From the NCBI GenBank assembly GCA_038745585.1, contig JBCDLH010000002.1, positions 1-64,000 of the forward strand: a stretch of DNA of 64,000 nt. The letters run 5' to 3'. The stretch comes from HLUCCA09 sp038745585 (GTDB lineage: Bacteria; Pseudomonadota; Alphaproteobacteria; Rhodobacterales; Rhodobacteraceae). Made by a program: the position numbers and the translations under genes. Under the pieces are notes generated by a model. It searched no databases and was not told the origin of the DNA. It saw only the letters and a program-made list of their open reading frames with translations. Shown here piece by piece: positions 1 to 7,214 of this stretch (the first letter of the stretch is position 1; every line of letters begins with the position of its first letter).

Positions 1-1
1 G

Positions 2-514
2 CAGACGCTCGGCGACGAATGGGGTCGGCAGTGTATCCACCCCGATCTTTGGGTTGAGATCGCAAGGCCCGCCGCCGAGAGCTATCTCGCCGAGGGTGTG
101 CCCGTCGTTTTCGATGACGTCCGCTACGCCAACGAGGCCGCCATGATCCGCGAACTTGGCGGTGAGATCTGGCGCATGGAGGGGCGCGCCGCGCCCGGCG
201 TGCGCCCACACGCCAGCGAGGAAATCGACTTCGCCGCCGATGTGACAATCGACAATTCGGGTGACGTTGACGCCCTGGTCGCGACGGTCGCCTTGGCGCT
301 CAAAGGCAGTCTGGGGATGAGGTCGAGCCTCTCCGAGGCTGTGATTAATGATCTGCGCGAAGTGACCATCGAAGAGATCTTCGAGGCAATCGCCTCAGAC
401 CCTAAGGCCGCTGCATCCTTGAGCTTTCGCGCGGCCGACGCTGCGATCAAGCGCATCGCCGAACTCGAGGCGGAGCTTGATGCGATCCGTTCACGCGGTG
501 AGAAGGCGGCCTAA
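2..514 (+). CDS. Phage-type deoxynucleoside monophosphate kinase, 5' end missing
   Basis: The frame is open from the first bases of the window, so this is the C-terminal 170 residues of a longer protein. It begins QTLGDEWGR and continues with VVFDDVRYANEA and a GGEIWRMEGR strand. This pattern is typical of phage and prophage dNMP kinases, which phosphorylate deoxynucleoside monophosphates for phage DNA synthesis. The P-loop would lie upstream of the window. An internal GTG at 98 is a less likely start because the conserved TLG-EWGR segment lies before it. The last 40 residues form a charged helix. The gene opens a run of small, tightly packed genes that ends at the integrase, which supports a prophage-like setting. 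Family assignment is from recognised motifs only. Confidence 0.72.
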   Translation, partial: QTLGDEWGRQCIHPDLWVEIARPAAESYLAEGVPVVFDDVRYANEAAMIRELGGEIWRMEGRAAPGVRPHASEEIDFAADVTIDNSGDVDALVATVALALKGSLGMRSSLSEAVINDLREVTIEEIFEAIASDPKAAASLSFRAADAAIKRIAELEAELDAIRSRGEKAA

Positions 515-543
515 TACCCAACCCGTTTCTTCGTGGGAACGGA

Positions 544-717
544 ATGCGCTGCGAGCGGTGCAAAGGGACGGGCGTGACACGGATAGGTCGTCCTCGCGCT
601 GACGGCCGCCCGAACCGATGCGGCGCGTGCCGCGGAACCGGGCGGGTTCTGCGTCCACTAGAGGACATCATCAGAGATAGCGCCGCACAATTGCCCAAGG
701 AAAACGATACAGAGTAA
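544..717 (+). CDS. 57-residue protein with two CxxCxGxG zinc-binding motifs
   Basis: A short gene encoding MRCERCKGTG at its start and CGACRGTG near residue 30. The two CxxCxGxG repeats are those of the DnaJ cysteine-rich domain, so the four cysteines could bind one zinc ion. No J domain is present. The last third is charged and probably helical. It lies 29 bp after the dNMP kinase gene and 20 bp before the next gene, in the same direction. Small DnaJ-zinc-finger proteins of this kind occur in phage early regions, usually with unknown role. The call rests on the motif pair and on continuous same-strand gene packing. Confidence 0.6.
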   Translation: MRCERCKGTGVTRIGRPRADGRPNRCGACRGTGRVLRPLEDIIRDSAAQLPKENDTE

Positions 718-737
718 CATGAGGAGAGTGAGTGTAG

Positions 738-1103
738 ATGGCTTTTGACAACCCAACGAACGCCGGCCGCGTCGAGAAGATGATCGAGATCCTCGGTCAT
801 ATCGACAAGAGCGCCAAGAGCAATCGGGCGAGCCAATCCGTTATTGCGACCCTCCTCGGGCCGCTCTGGGATGAGCTAGCGAGTGTCGGCGTCCCGGTGT
901 TCGACAGCCCCAAAACTGAGGAGACAGGGGGTCCAGCCCTAGAGATCGAGTTCGTCGATCCTAGTCCGAAGCCTCAGATGCCACCTCGCTGGTCCGACAT
1001 CCGCGCGATGATCGCAGACGCGGACACCGACGAGCTTCTCCTCGCACTCGCCAATATCGGCGATCAACTCGACAAGCGCATTCACGACATGCGCGCTGCG
1101 TAA
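738..1103 (+). CDS. Hypothetical prophage protein, 121 residues
   Basis: I do not recognise the family. The product is soluble, acidic in its second half, and mostly helical in appearance. It begins MAFDNPTNAGRVEKMIEIL and ends in the helical stretch LLLALANIGDQLDKRIHDM. There is no signal peptide, membrane segment or obvious catalytic motif. A GAGGAG ribosome-binding sequence at 721-726 supports the ATG at 738. It sits in the small-gene run between the dNMP kinase and integrase, so a phage accessory role is the only contextual guess. Confidence 0.55.
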   Translation: MAFDNPTNAGRVEKMIEILGHIDKSAKSNRASQSVIATLLGPLWDELASVGVPVFDSPKTEETGGPALEIEFVDPSPKPQMPPRWSDIRAMIADADTDELLLALANIGDQLDKRIHDMRAA

Positions 1104-1116
1104 AGGGTAAACCGTT

Positions 1117-1308
1117 ATGACCAATGAGAGAGCGAGCCTGATCCTTCGTAAGCTGCGGAAGCGCCTGTCGCGCCAGCGCGAAGAATACCTCCGCGACAAG
1201 GGCGACATGAGGCCAGCGGAGTTTGCTGCGGCGATGGCCGACAACCAAGAGAGTGTCGAGGCGCTCGAAGTTGCGCTCAAGCGGCTCGGCCTGCGGGGCG
1301 CTTCGTGA
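1117..1308 (+). CDS. Hypothetical small basic helical protein, 63 residues
   Basis: Unrecognised. The first 25 residues are strongly basic (RKLRKRLSRQREEYLR) and the rest is helical and acidic, ending VALKRLGLRGAS. An AAAGGG sequence about 10 bases upstream is a plausible ribosome-binding site. Its TGA stop overlaps the ATG of the next gene in a TGATG junction, which suggests translational coupling. No function can be assigned. Confidence 0.5.
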   Translation: MTNERASLILRKLRKRLSRQREEYLRDKGDMRPAEFAAAMADNQESVEALEVALKRLGLRGAS

Positions 1309-1496
1309 TGGCCCTATGCACGTATGAGGTCGCCGTTCTCCGGCACGTTGATGACCCCAAGGACAATGACGGAATCAAAACCGGCGCTGCGTTCTGGGCC
1401 GCAATCGAGGCGCTATCGGTGGGTGGCTACATCTCGGGCGGGCGATTGACGCAGAAGGGCCGGGAGGCGCTTGGCGTGGAGGCGACCCCGACATGA
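1308..1496 (+). CDS. Hypothetical small protein, 62 residues
   Basis: Unrecognised. The ATG at 1308 overlaps the preceding stop codon; a GTG at 1305 in the same frame is the alternative start. The sequence contains AAFWAAIEALSVGGYISGG followed by LTQKGREALG. This looks like a compact winged-helix-like fold ending in a beta hairpin and the common xLTxKGxxAL motif, but the protein is too short for a confident call. Its stop overlaps the next start (ATGA), continuing the coupled series. Confidence 0.45.
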   Translation: MALCTYEVAVLRHVDDPKDNDGIKTGAAFWAAIEALSVGGYISGGRLTQKGREALGVEATPT

Positions 1497-1669
1497 CCCC
1501 CAAAGCCAAGGCCATCCTCACGGCGAAGATCGACCGCATCGCGCTCCTGACCCTACGCGGTGAGATCGCGAAGCGCTCCGGCCTACTCGAGATCTCGGCG
1601 GACGCCGCCGCCGAGATCCAGCGACTTCAACTTGAACTCAACAAGACCTTCAAAGGAGAGACGATATGA
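1493..1669 (+). CDS. Hypothetical small helical protein, 58 residues
   Basis: A short frame beginning MTPKAKAILTAKIDRI and ending FKGETI. It is lysine- and leucine-rich and could form two helices with heptad-like spacing (AAAEIQRLQLELNK). Both ends overlap neighbouring genes by four bases as ATGA (1493-1496 and 1666-1669). This is the main support for it being real: it fills the gap exactly between two coupled genes. The GGAGAG near its 3' end also serves as the ribosome-binding site of the next gene. No function is proposed. Confidence 0.5.
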   Translation: MTPKAKAILTAKIDRIALLTLRGEIAKRSGLLEISADAAAEIQRLQLELNKTFKGETI

Positions 1670-2082
1670 CTGAGAAAAGAAGAGAAAGCTTTACTGGACT
1701 TATCGGCCTAGTGGTGCTCGTGGCTGGTACCTACTTGTGGGTTTCATCCTGGGATGAGAGCCCGGATATGGTCGGCTACTTCAAGTCAGACGGCACTACT
1801 GCGCCCCACAGTCGCGTCTATGCCTTTCACTTCGAGGAGGATGTTGGCGCTGAGGCGGCGGAGGAGGCACTCCGGCGAGCGTCCTATCAGAGCGAGGGCG
1901 GCCTAACGGTCGCGGTGCTATTTATCGGTGACGTGATGCTACCGCATGACCACCTGACGCTCGCACCTTCGTTTCAAGAGGCTATGGACGTGCTCCTTGA
2001 GGGCTTCACCGACTACTCCTATCGCCTGTCACTTTATCCAACAGGGAATGAGAAGTTTACCCTCAACGAAGGTGGCTCATGA
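1666..2082 (+). CDS. Hypothetical single-pass membrane protein, 138 residues
   Basis: Unrecognised. After a short basic N-terminus (MTEKRRES) there is one hydrophobic segment at about residues 10-27 (LIGLVVLVAGTYLWV). A soluble acidic domain of about 110 residues follows. This predicts an inner-membrane anchor with a cytoplasmic N-terminus. A GGAGAG ribosome-binding site precedes the ATG. The gene overlaps the preceding gene and the HTH gene by ATGA junctions, so it belongs to the same coupled unit as the element's early genes. Confidence 0.55.
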   Translation: MTEKRRESFTGLIGLVVLVAGTYLWVSSWDESPDMVGYFKSDGTTAPHSRVYAFHFEEDVGAEAAEEALRRASYQSEGGLTVAVLFIGDVMLPHDHLTLAPSFQEAMDVLLEGFTDYSYRLSLYPTGNEKFTLNEGGS

Positions 2083-2360
2083 CGTCAGTGCGTCCATACC
2101 GGCCGGAGGATCTGGCCAATCGCTGGGGTTGCTCAGACGAGACTGTCAGGCAACTGTGCAAGCGCGGCGTCCTCAAACACTTCCGCGTGGGGAGGATGTT
2201 CCGCATCCCAGCAAAAGCAGTTGAGGAATACGAATGTCCAACATCAGTATCGGAAGGTTCCGAGGAGGGTTCTGTGTCTATTGGCGGGACGAGGTCGGAC
2301 GACGACGGCGTCATAGCCTTGAGGCACGCACCCGAACGGAAGCCGAGGCGGAAGCAATAG
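2079..2360 (+). CDS. Excisionase-like helix-turn-helix protein
   Basis: A 93-residue protein. Residues 5-52 match the excisionase/HTH_17 pattern: PYRPEDLANRWGCSDETVRQL, a turn, then FRVGRMFRIPAKAVEEYEC. Such proteins bind DNA and often direct the linked integrase towards excision, or act as small regulators of the element. The tail after residue 53 is serine- and acid-rich. The last 127 bases overlap the integrase gene in another reading frame. A GAAGGTGG sequence just before the ATG is a good ribosome-binding site. Placement directly ahead of the integrase fits the usual xis-int order. Confidence 0.72.
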   Translation: MTSVRPYRPEDLANRWGCSDETVRQLCKRGVLKHFRVGRMFRIPAKAVEEYECPTSVSEGSEEGSVSIGGTRSDDDGVIALRHAPERKPRRKQ

Positions 2361-3244
2361 AGGTCTATCGCCGAGAGAGCGCCCGCTCTGAGCCGCGGGG
2401 CGCAACGGTGAGCGAGATTTGGGAGGCCTACGTCAAGGATCTCGGCGATCGGCCAGCGGGCGTCACCATGGGCTATACCGGCAAGGCGGTCTTACAGCAC
2501 TTCGGAGCTCACACACCGGCAAACATCGACAAGGACCTTTGTCTCGCCTACCGAGCCACGCGCCTCGAGCAAGGCAAGTCAGATGGCACAGTCCACACCG
2601 AGCTAGGCCACTTGCGCATGGCGCTCTCCTGGGCGGTAAAGACCAAGGTCATTGAAGAGGCGCCGGCGATATGGCGACCGGCGAAGCCCGAGACCGACAA
2701 GCGCATCCTCGACAAGGTGGAAATGCGCGCGCTCGTCGAGGCGACAAGGGCACCTCACACTCGTCTTGCTGTCATCCTACTTCTCGGGACCGCTGCACGT
2801 GTTGGCGCGATCCTAGACCTGACATGGGACCGAATCGACTTCGAGGCCGGATCAATCAACCTTCGCCTACCAGATAGCCGAACGCGCAAGGGGCGCGCCA
2901 TTGTCCCTATGTCTGGGATGACGCGGGCTGCGCTCTCTTCGGCAAAGGAGGCGGCGCTCACCGACTACGTGATCGAGCATGGCGCCAAGCCGGTGAAGAA
3001 GGTGCGGAAGGGTATCCTCGCGGCCGTTGAGCGCGCGAAGCTGGGCCACGTGCGCATTCATGACCTGCGGCACACGGCGGCGGTGACCATGCTCAGCGAG
3101 GGAGTGCCGCTTGAAATGGTGAGTCAATGCCTGGGGCACAGCAACACCGCGATCACGTTCAAAACCTATGCGCGGTACCTACCGCAACACATGCAGCAAG
3201 CGGTTGATGTCTTGGATTTCATGGACATAAGAACCGCGAGTTAG
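2234..3244 (+). CDS. Tyrosine-type site-specific integrase
   Basis: A 336-residue phage-type integrase that would recombine the element's att site with the host att site. Catalytic residues are visible: Arg189 in TAARVGAIL, His276 and Arg279 in HDLRHT, His302 in LGHSNT, and the nucleophile Tyr312 in FKTYARY. The N-terminal 50 residues form the short arm-binding-like domain, and residues about 55-150 the SAM-like core-binding domain. Start ATG 2234 is preceded by GAGG at a good distance. The gene overlaps the HTH gene by 127 bases. It ends 75 bp from the 3' end of the tRNA-Val gene, the classic arrangement for tRNA-targeted integrases. Confidence 0.93.
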   Translation: MSNISIGRFRGGFCVYWRDEVGRRRRHSLEARTRTEAEAEAIEVYRRESARSEPRGATVSEIWEAYVKDLGDRPAGVTMGYTGKAVLQHFGAHTPANIDKDLCLAYRATRLEQGKSDGTVHTELGHLRMALSWAVKTKVIEEAPAIWRPAKPETDKRILDKVEMRALVEATRAPHTRLAVILLLGTAARVGAILDLTWDRIDFEAGSINLRLPDSRTRKGRAIVPMSGMTRAALSSAKEAALTDYVIEHGAKPVKKVRKGILAAVERAKLGHVRIHDLRHTAAVTMLSEGVPLEMVSQCLGHSNTAITFKTYARYLPQHMQQAVDVLDFMDIRTAS

Positions 3245-3318
3245 GTTCACAGAACCAAGGATCACTTCGCAAAATCAGTTTCTTGGAACAAAATAAGCTT
3301 TGATTTCAGTGAGATAGT

Positions 3319-3393
3319 TGGTGGGTGATGAGAGATTTGAACTCCCGACATCTTCGATGTGAACGAAGCGCTCTACCACTGAGCTAATCACCC
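3319..3393 (-). tRNA. tRNA-Val (anticodon CAC), probable attachment site
   Basis: Read on the minus strand, the 75 bases fold into a full cloverleaf. The acceptor stem is GGGTGAT/ATCACCC with an encoded CCA end. The D arm is GCTC/GAGC. The anticodon stem CTTCG/CGAAG encloses the loop TTCACAT, giving anticodon CAC (valine, GUG codons). The T loop is TTCAAAT. The 3' end faces the integrase gene. Tyrosine integrases commonly recombine within the 3' part of a tRNA and leave it intact, so the host-element junction is probably at or near 3319-3345. Confidence 0.95.
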
Positions 3394-3645
3394 GCCGGGT
3401 GCTCCCTACCTGCCCTGATGCGGCGCTGCAAGTCCTGTCGCCGGTCCTCACTGCCGCCCACAACCCGGATCCGCCTCCCACGGCGCTTCAAAAACTGACC
3501 CCAAGCAAACGCTCTGCCCGCTTTTCGGGCAACGGAGGCCACTGGAAGCGGCGGATGCAGAGTGTCGTCTGGTCTGTCGGTCAGAAGGGGCAGAACACGG
3601 GGGCTCCCCGCCCGTTTGCCCGGGTGCCTTGCGTTTTGCTGCCGC

Positions 3646-4230
3646 GTGACCAGACCGCTTTCCATCGTCGTCGTCGAGCCCGATCCGGACCGGGCAAAGC
3701 TCATCGCCGAAACGCTCGGCGCGCCGGACAAGAACGACGTACACATCATTGGCTCAGAGAGCGGGCTCGCGCGGGCAATCTCGGCGCGCGACCCGGATAT
3801 AGTGCTCGTGGACATCGCCAGCCCCTCCCGCGACGTCCTCGAAGAACTGACGCTTGCGTCCTCGCCGATGGAGCGGCCCGTGGCGATGTTTGTCGACCGC
3901 TCCGACGACGGGCTGACACGCGCGGCCATCGAGGCTGGCGTCTCAGCCTACGTCGTCGATGGGATGCAGCCCGACCGGATCCGCCCGATCCTCGATGCGG
4001 CCATCGTTCGGTTCCAAATGTTTCAGCAGATGCGCACCGAGCTTGAGGCGACCAAGCGCGCACTCGAGGAGCGTAAGATCATCGATCGCGCGAAGGGCCT
4101 CATCATGAAGGCGCGCGGCGTTGACGAGGATGAGGCCTACGCCCTTCTGCGGCGCACGGCGATGGACCAGGGCAAGCGCGTGGCCGAGGTGGCCGAGGCG
4201 CTCGTCTCGTCGGCGGGTCTCCTGTCGTGA
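3646..4230 (+). CDS. nasT: NasT, ANTAR-domain antiterminator of nitrate assimilation
   Basis: A 194-residue response-regulator-like protein. Residues 5-120 form a receiver-like fold (LSIVVVEPD, VLVDIAS) and residues 137-190 an ANTAR RNA-binding domain (ALEERKIIDRAKGLIM, then DEAYALLRRTAMD). NasT binds leader RNA and prevents premature termination ahead of the nitrate genes; without nitrate it is held by NasS. I chose the GTG at 3646 because the conserved LSIVVVEPD strand follows at once. A start at 3562 would add 28 residues of unrelated arginine/cysteine-rich sequence. The stop overlaps the nasS start (GTGA). The order nasT-nasS is that of Paracoccus nas clusters. The terminator-bearing leader at 5495-5628 is its likely target. 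Confidence 0.9.
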   Translation: MTRPLSIVVVEPDPDRAKLIAETLGAPDKNDVHIIGSESGLARAISARDPDIVLVDIASPSRDVLEELTLASSPMERPVAMFVDRSDDGLTRAAIEAGVSAYVVDGMQPDRIRPILDAAIVRFQMFQQMRTELEATKRALEERKIIDRAKGLIMKARGVDEDEAYALLRRTAMDQGKRVAEVAEALVSSAGLLS

Positions 4231-5405
4231 ACGCAACGGCGCTCCGTGCGGGTTTTATCCCGCTCGTCGATTGCGCGCCGCTCGCGATCGCGCGCGAGAT
4301 CGGCTTTGCCGAGGAAGAGGGCCTGTCGCTCGAGTTGACTGCTGCCCCGTCCTGGTCGGCACTGCGCGACGAGCTGGCGCTGGGGCAGATCGAGGCCGCT
4401 CACATGCTGGCTCCCGTGCCGGTCGCGATGGCACTGGGTCTCGGCGGCATGCCCGCGCGGCTTGATGCCGTCGCGGTTCTCTCGGTCAATGGCAACGTCG
4501 TGGGTGTTTCGGCACAGCTGGCCGAGCGGCTCGCGGCGCAGGGGCACGAATTCGGCTTCGATGATGCCTACGCTGCGGGGCGCGCGCTGCTTGCTGCTGC
4601 GGAGGGGACGCTACGGATGGGCGTGCCGTTTCCGTTCTCGATGCATGCCGAACTTGTCTACTATTGGCTCGCGGCCCTCGGCCTGCCGAGCCCCCAAGGG
4701 CTCGACGTGCGCACGGTGCCGCCGCCGCTGATGGCGGCAGCGCTCGCGCGTGGCGAGATCGACGCCTTCTGCGTGGGCGAGCCCTGGGGCTCCATCGCCG
4801 TCGAAGAAGGGCACGGCGCGCTCCTCTTGCCGGGCTCGGCGATCTGGGCGGGGGCCTGTGAGAAGGTGCTCGCCGTGCGCCACGATTGGGCGGAGGCCGA
4901 CCCGGTCCGCACGGCGCAGCTCATCCGTGCGACCTGGCGGGCGCAGCGCTGGATCTCTCATCCCGGCAACCTCTCGACGGCCTCCGAGATCCTCGCCGGG
5001 CCTGCCTATCTCGATATGTCGGCCGACATCGTCGAACGCGCCCTGACGGGCAGTCTTGTCGTCACAGGCGATGGCAAACGGCGCCACGTCCCGGGCTTCT
5101 TGCGCGTCTACGAAGGCGCGGCGGGTTTTCCCTGGCGCTCCCAAGCGGCCTGGATCGCCGACCGCCTCGCAGCGCGGCTGGGGCTCGACCGCGCAGCGGC
5201 CGCCAAGGCCGGACGGCAGGTCTTCCGCTCTGACCTATACCGTGCCGCGCTAAGCCCCTCGCTTGCCGATTTGCCCGGCGCGTCGGAGAAAGTCGAAGGC
5301 GCGATTCCCACGCCGACCCCCGTCGCCTCGCAGCGCGGGACGCTCGTATTGGAGCGGGATGGCTTTTTTGATGGCGCGGTTTTCGACCCGTCGGCACATG
5401 GATGA
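4227..5405 (+). CDS. nasS: NasS, nitrate-sensing repressor of NasT
   Basis: A 392-residue protein of the NrtA/CmpA nitrate-binding family that lacks a signal peptide: it starts MNATALRAGFIPLVDCAPLA, directly in the binding fold. Family motifs include the AAHMLAPVPVA segment, GVPFPFSMHAELVYYWL and FCVGEPWGSIAV, matching the periplasmic homologue NrtA encoded downstream (HMLAGQPLAA, YAVGEPWNQQAV). Cytoplasmic NasS binds nitrate and then releases NasT, allowing readthrough of the leader terminator. The GTG start overlaps the nasT stop by four bases, so the two are translationally coupled in the stoichiometric pair expected of a two-component sensor. Confidence 0.9.
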   Translation: MNATALRAGFIPLVDCAPLAIAREIGFAEEEGLSLELTAAPSWSALRDELALGQIEAAHMLAPVPVAMALGLGGMPARLDAVAVLSVNGNVVGVSAQLAERLAAQGHEFGFDDAYAAGRALLAAAEGTLRMGVPFPFSMHAELVYYWLAALGLPSPQGLDVRTVPPPLMAAALARGEIDAFCVGEPWGSIAVEEGHGALLLPGSAIWAGACEKVLAVRHDWAEADPVRTAQLIRATWRAQRWISHPGNLSTASEILAGPAYLDMSADIVERALTGSLVVTGDGKRRHVPGFLRVYEGAAGFPWRSQAAWIADRLAARLGLDRAAAAKAGRQVFRSDLYRAALSPSLADLPGASEKVEGAIPTPTPVASQRGTLVLERDGFFDGAVFDPSAHG

Positions 5406-5494
5406 CGCAAAAACTGGCAGCTTTTGGACTGATTGCTGCCATGCAGCATGAAATCCGTCCATGCGCACCATTTATACGTTGACGCTTCCTGGGC

Positions 5495-5628
5495 ACTTGG
5501 GACTTCTTGCAGCATCGCAGGAGCAAGGGCGTTCCGCGACACCCGCGTCCCACCGCTTGGGACACTTCCAGGCAAAGCCGCTTGATCGCATGGCGCGTGT
5601 CGCGCTCCTGACGATCTGCGGCTTTTTT
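5495..5628 (+). promoter_or_regulatory. NasT (ANTAR)-type leader RNA ahead of nrtA
   Basis: The 278-bp gap between nasS and nrtA has the layout of an ANTAR-controlled leader. A 5-bp hairpin, CTTGC/GCAGG at 5506-5521, carries the hexanucleotide loop AGCATC, and hexaloops are the ANTAR recognition feature. Further on, GTCCCA (5547-5552) can pair either with TGGGAC upstream (5498-5503) or with an identical TGGGAC downstream (5558-5563), giving two mutually exclusive helices just before the terminator. I did not find an unambiguous second hexaloop, and the loop's fourth base is A where I recall G being usual. The assignment therefore rests on position plus structure. Confidence 0.6.
5574..5628 (+). 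terminator. Intrinsic terminator in the nrtA leader (attenuator)
   Basis: AAGCCGC (5575-5581) pairs with GCGGCTT (5618-5624). GATCG (5584-5588) pairs with CGATC (5612-5616). Inside is a further GCGCG/CGCGC hairpin with a TGT loop. A run of six T follows at 5623-5628. This is a strong Rho-independent terminator that lies 55 bp upstream of the nrtA start and within the same transcript, so it would block nitrate-gene expression unless overridden. NasT, encoded just upstream, is the expected antiterminator. Confidence 0.8.
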
Positions 5629-5683
5629 CGTTTTCCGGCGCCCTTCTCCTCCAGCTTGCGCCGTCCGACCGAAAGGACCTCTC

Positions 5684-7054
5684 ATGACCTCCAAGCTGCT
5701 TTGCGCACTCGCCGCCAGCACCGCCCTCGCCGGCCCGGCCTTCGCCGAAATGCTCGACCTCGAAAAGGACGAGCTGACCTTTGGTTTCATTAAGCTAACC
5801 GATATGGCGCCGCTCGCGGTCGCCTACGAAAATGGCTACTTCTTCGACGAAGGGCTCTTTGTCACGCTCGAAGCGCAGGCCAATTGGAAGGTCCTGCTTG
5901 ACGGCGTGATCGACGGTCAGCTCGACGGCGCCCACATGCTCGCAGGCCAGCCGCTGGCCGCTACGATCGGCTACGGCACCGAGGCGCATATCATCACGCC
6001 CTTCTCGATGGATCTGAACGGCAACGGCATCACCGTTTCGAACGAGATCTGGGAGGCGATGAAGCCCAACGTGCCGCTGATGGACGATGGCCGCCCGCAG
6101 CACCCGATCTCGGCCGAAGCGCTAAAGCCGGTGGTTGAGGATTACGCGGCCCAGGGCAAGCCCTTCAACATGGGGATGGTCTTTCCCGTCTCGACCCACA
6201 ATTACGAACTGCGCTACTGGCTCGCCGCCGGCGGGATCGAGCCCGGGTATTACAGCCCAGAGAACATCACCGGTCAAATCGGCGCCGAAGTGCTCCTGTC
6301 GGTGACGCCGCCTCCGCAAATGCCCGCGACGATGGAGGCCGGCACGATCTATGGTTACGCCGTGGGCGAGCCGTGGAACCAGCAGGCCGTCTTCAAGGGG
6401 ATCGGCGTGCCCGTCATCACCGATTACCAGATGTGGAAGAACAACCCCGAGAAGGTCTTCGGCATCACCAAGGAGTTCGCCGACGAAAACCCCAACACGA
6501 CCCTTGCGGTCGTCAAGGCGCTGATCCGTGCGGCGATCTGGCTCGACGAGAATGACAATGCCAATCGGCCCGAAGCGGTCGAGATTCTAAGCCGGCCGGA
6601 ATATGTCGGGGCCGACTATGAGGTGATCGCCAACTCGATGACCGGATTCTTCGAGTTCGAAAAGGGCGACAAGCGCGACATCCCCGATTTCAACGTCTTC
6701 TTCCGGTACAACGCGACCTATCCGTTCTACTCCGATGCGATCTGGTACCTCACCCAGATGCGCCGCTGGGGGCAGATCGCCGAGCAGAAGCCCGATAGCT
6801 GGTATGACGAGGTCGCCCGCTCCGTCTACAAGCCCGAGATCTACCTCGAAGCGGCGCGTCTGCTGGTCGATGAGGGCCTGGCGGACGAGGCGGATTTCCC
6901 GTGGGACAGCGACGGCTACAAAGCCGCGACGCCCGCCGAGGATATCATTGACGGCATCGGCTATGACGGCCGCACGCCCAACGCCTATCTCGAAAGCCTG
7001 CCGATCGGGCTGAAGGGCGATCAGCGCGTGGTCGGCAACGAGGTCCAGGGGTGA
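5684..7054 (+). CDS. nrtA: NrtA, periplasmic nitrate-binding protein of the ABC importer
   Basis: A 456-residue substrate-binding protein. Residues 1-21 are a Sec signal peptide (LLCALAASTALAGPAFA, cleaved before EMLDL). The mature protein carries the NrtA/CmpA family segments FGFIKLTDMAPLAVAYENGY, HMLAGQPLAA, MVFPVSTHNYELRYWL and YAVGEPWNQQ. It captures nitrate (possibly nitrite) in the periplasm for NrtB/NrtCD. It lies behind the ANTAR-type terminator, so expression should require nitrate. A 393-bp gap containing a large inverted repeat separates it from nrtB, which may let it be made in excess over the membrane parts. Confidence 0.92.
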   Translation: MTSKLLCALAASTALAGPAFAEMLDLEKDELTFGFIKLTDMAPLAVAYENGYFFDEGLFVTLEAQANWKVLLDGVIDGQLDGAHMLAGQPLAATIGYGTEAHIITPFSMDLNGNGITVSNEIWEAMKPNVPLMDDGRPQHPISAEALKPVVEDYAAQGKPFNMGMVFPVSTHNYELRYWLAAGGIEPGYYSPENITGQIGAEVLLSVTPPPQMPATMEAGTIYGYAVGEPWNQQAVFKGIGVPVITDYQMWKNNPEKVFGITKEFADENPNTTLAVVKALIRAAIWLDENDNANRPEAVEILSRPEYVGADYEVIANSMTGFFEFEKGDKRDIPDFNVFFRYNATYPFYSDAIWYLTQMRRWGQIAEQKPDSWYDEVARSVYKPEIYLEAARLLVDEGLADEADFPWDSDGYKAATPAEDIIDGIGYDGRTPNAYLESLPIGLKGDQRVVGNEVQG

Positions 7055-7158
7055 GGCCCGGGGCGGGACGCCGGTCGTCTATGAATGAGGCCTTTTGTAC
7101 TCAGTGTCGTGGTCTCCGTCGCTTGTTCTCAGTAACGACCCGCGTCCGGCCCTCTAAC

Positions 7159-7214
7159 GGTGGGAGGAGACCCGCCCTACGCGATCTCCCTGCGTAGGGC
7201 GGGGTCGTCCCACC
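7159..7214 (+). repeat. Nested inverted repeat between nrtA and nrtB
   Basis: Two arm pairs are nested: GGTGGGA (7159-7165) with TCCCACC (7208-7214), and the 12-bp CCCGCCCTACGC (7171-7182) with GCGTAGGGCGGG (7192-7203), around a 9-base loop. In RNA this makes a long hairpin without a following T tract, so it is not a typical intrinsic terminator. The GCGTAGGGCGGG core resembles palindromic repeats seen between genes in alphaproteobacteria. The rest of the 393-bp gap (7055-7447) shows no convincing gene. Confidence 0.75.

Noticed and set aside
7159..7214. Intrinsic terminator after nrtA
   Set aside because: The hairpin has no following T tract on either strand, so it is reported as an inverted repeat instead.
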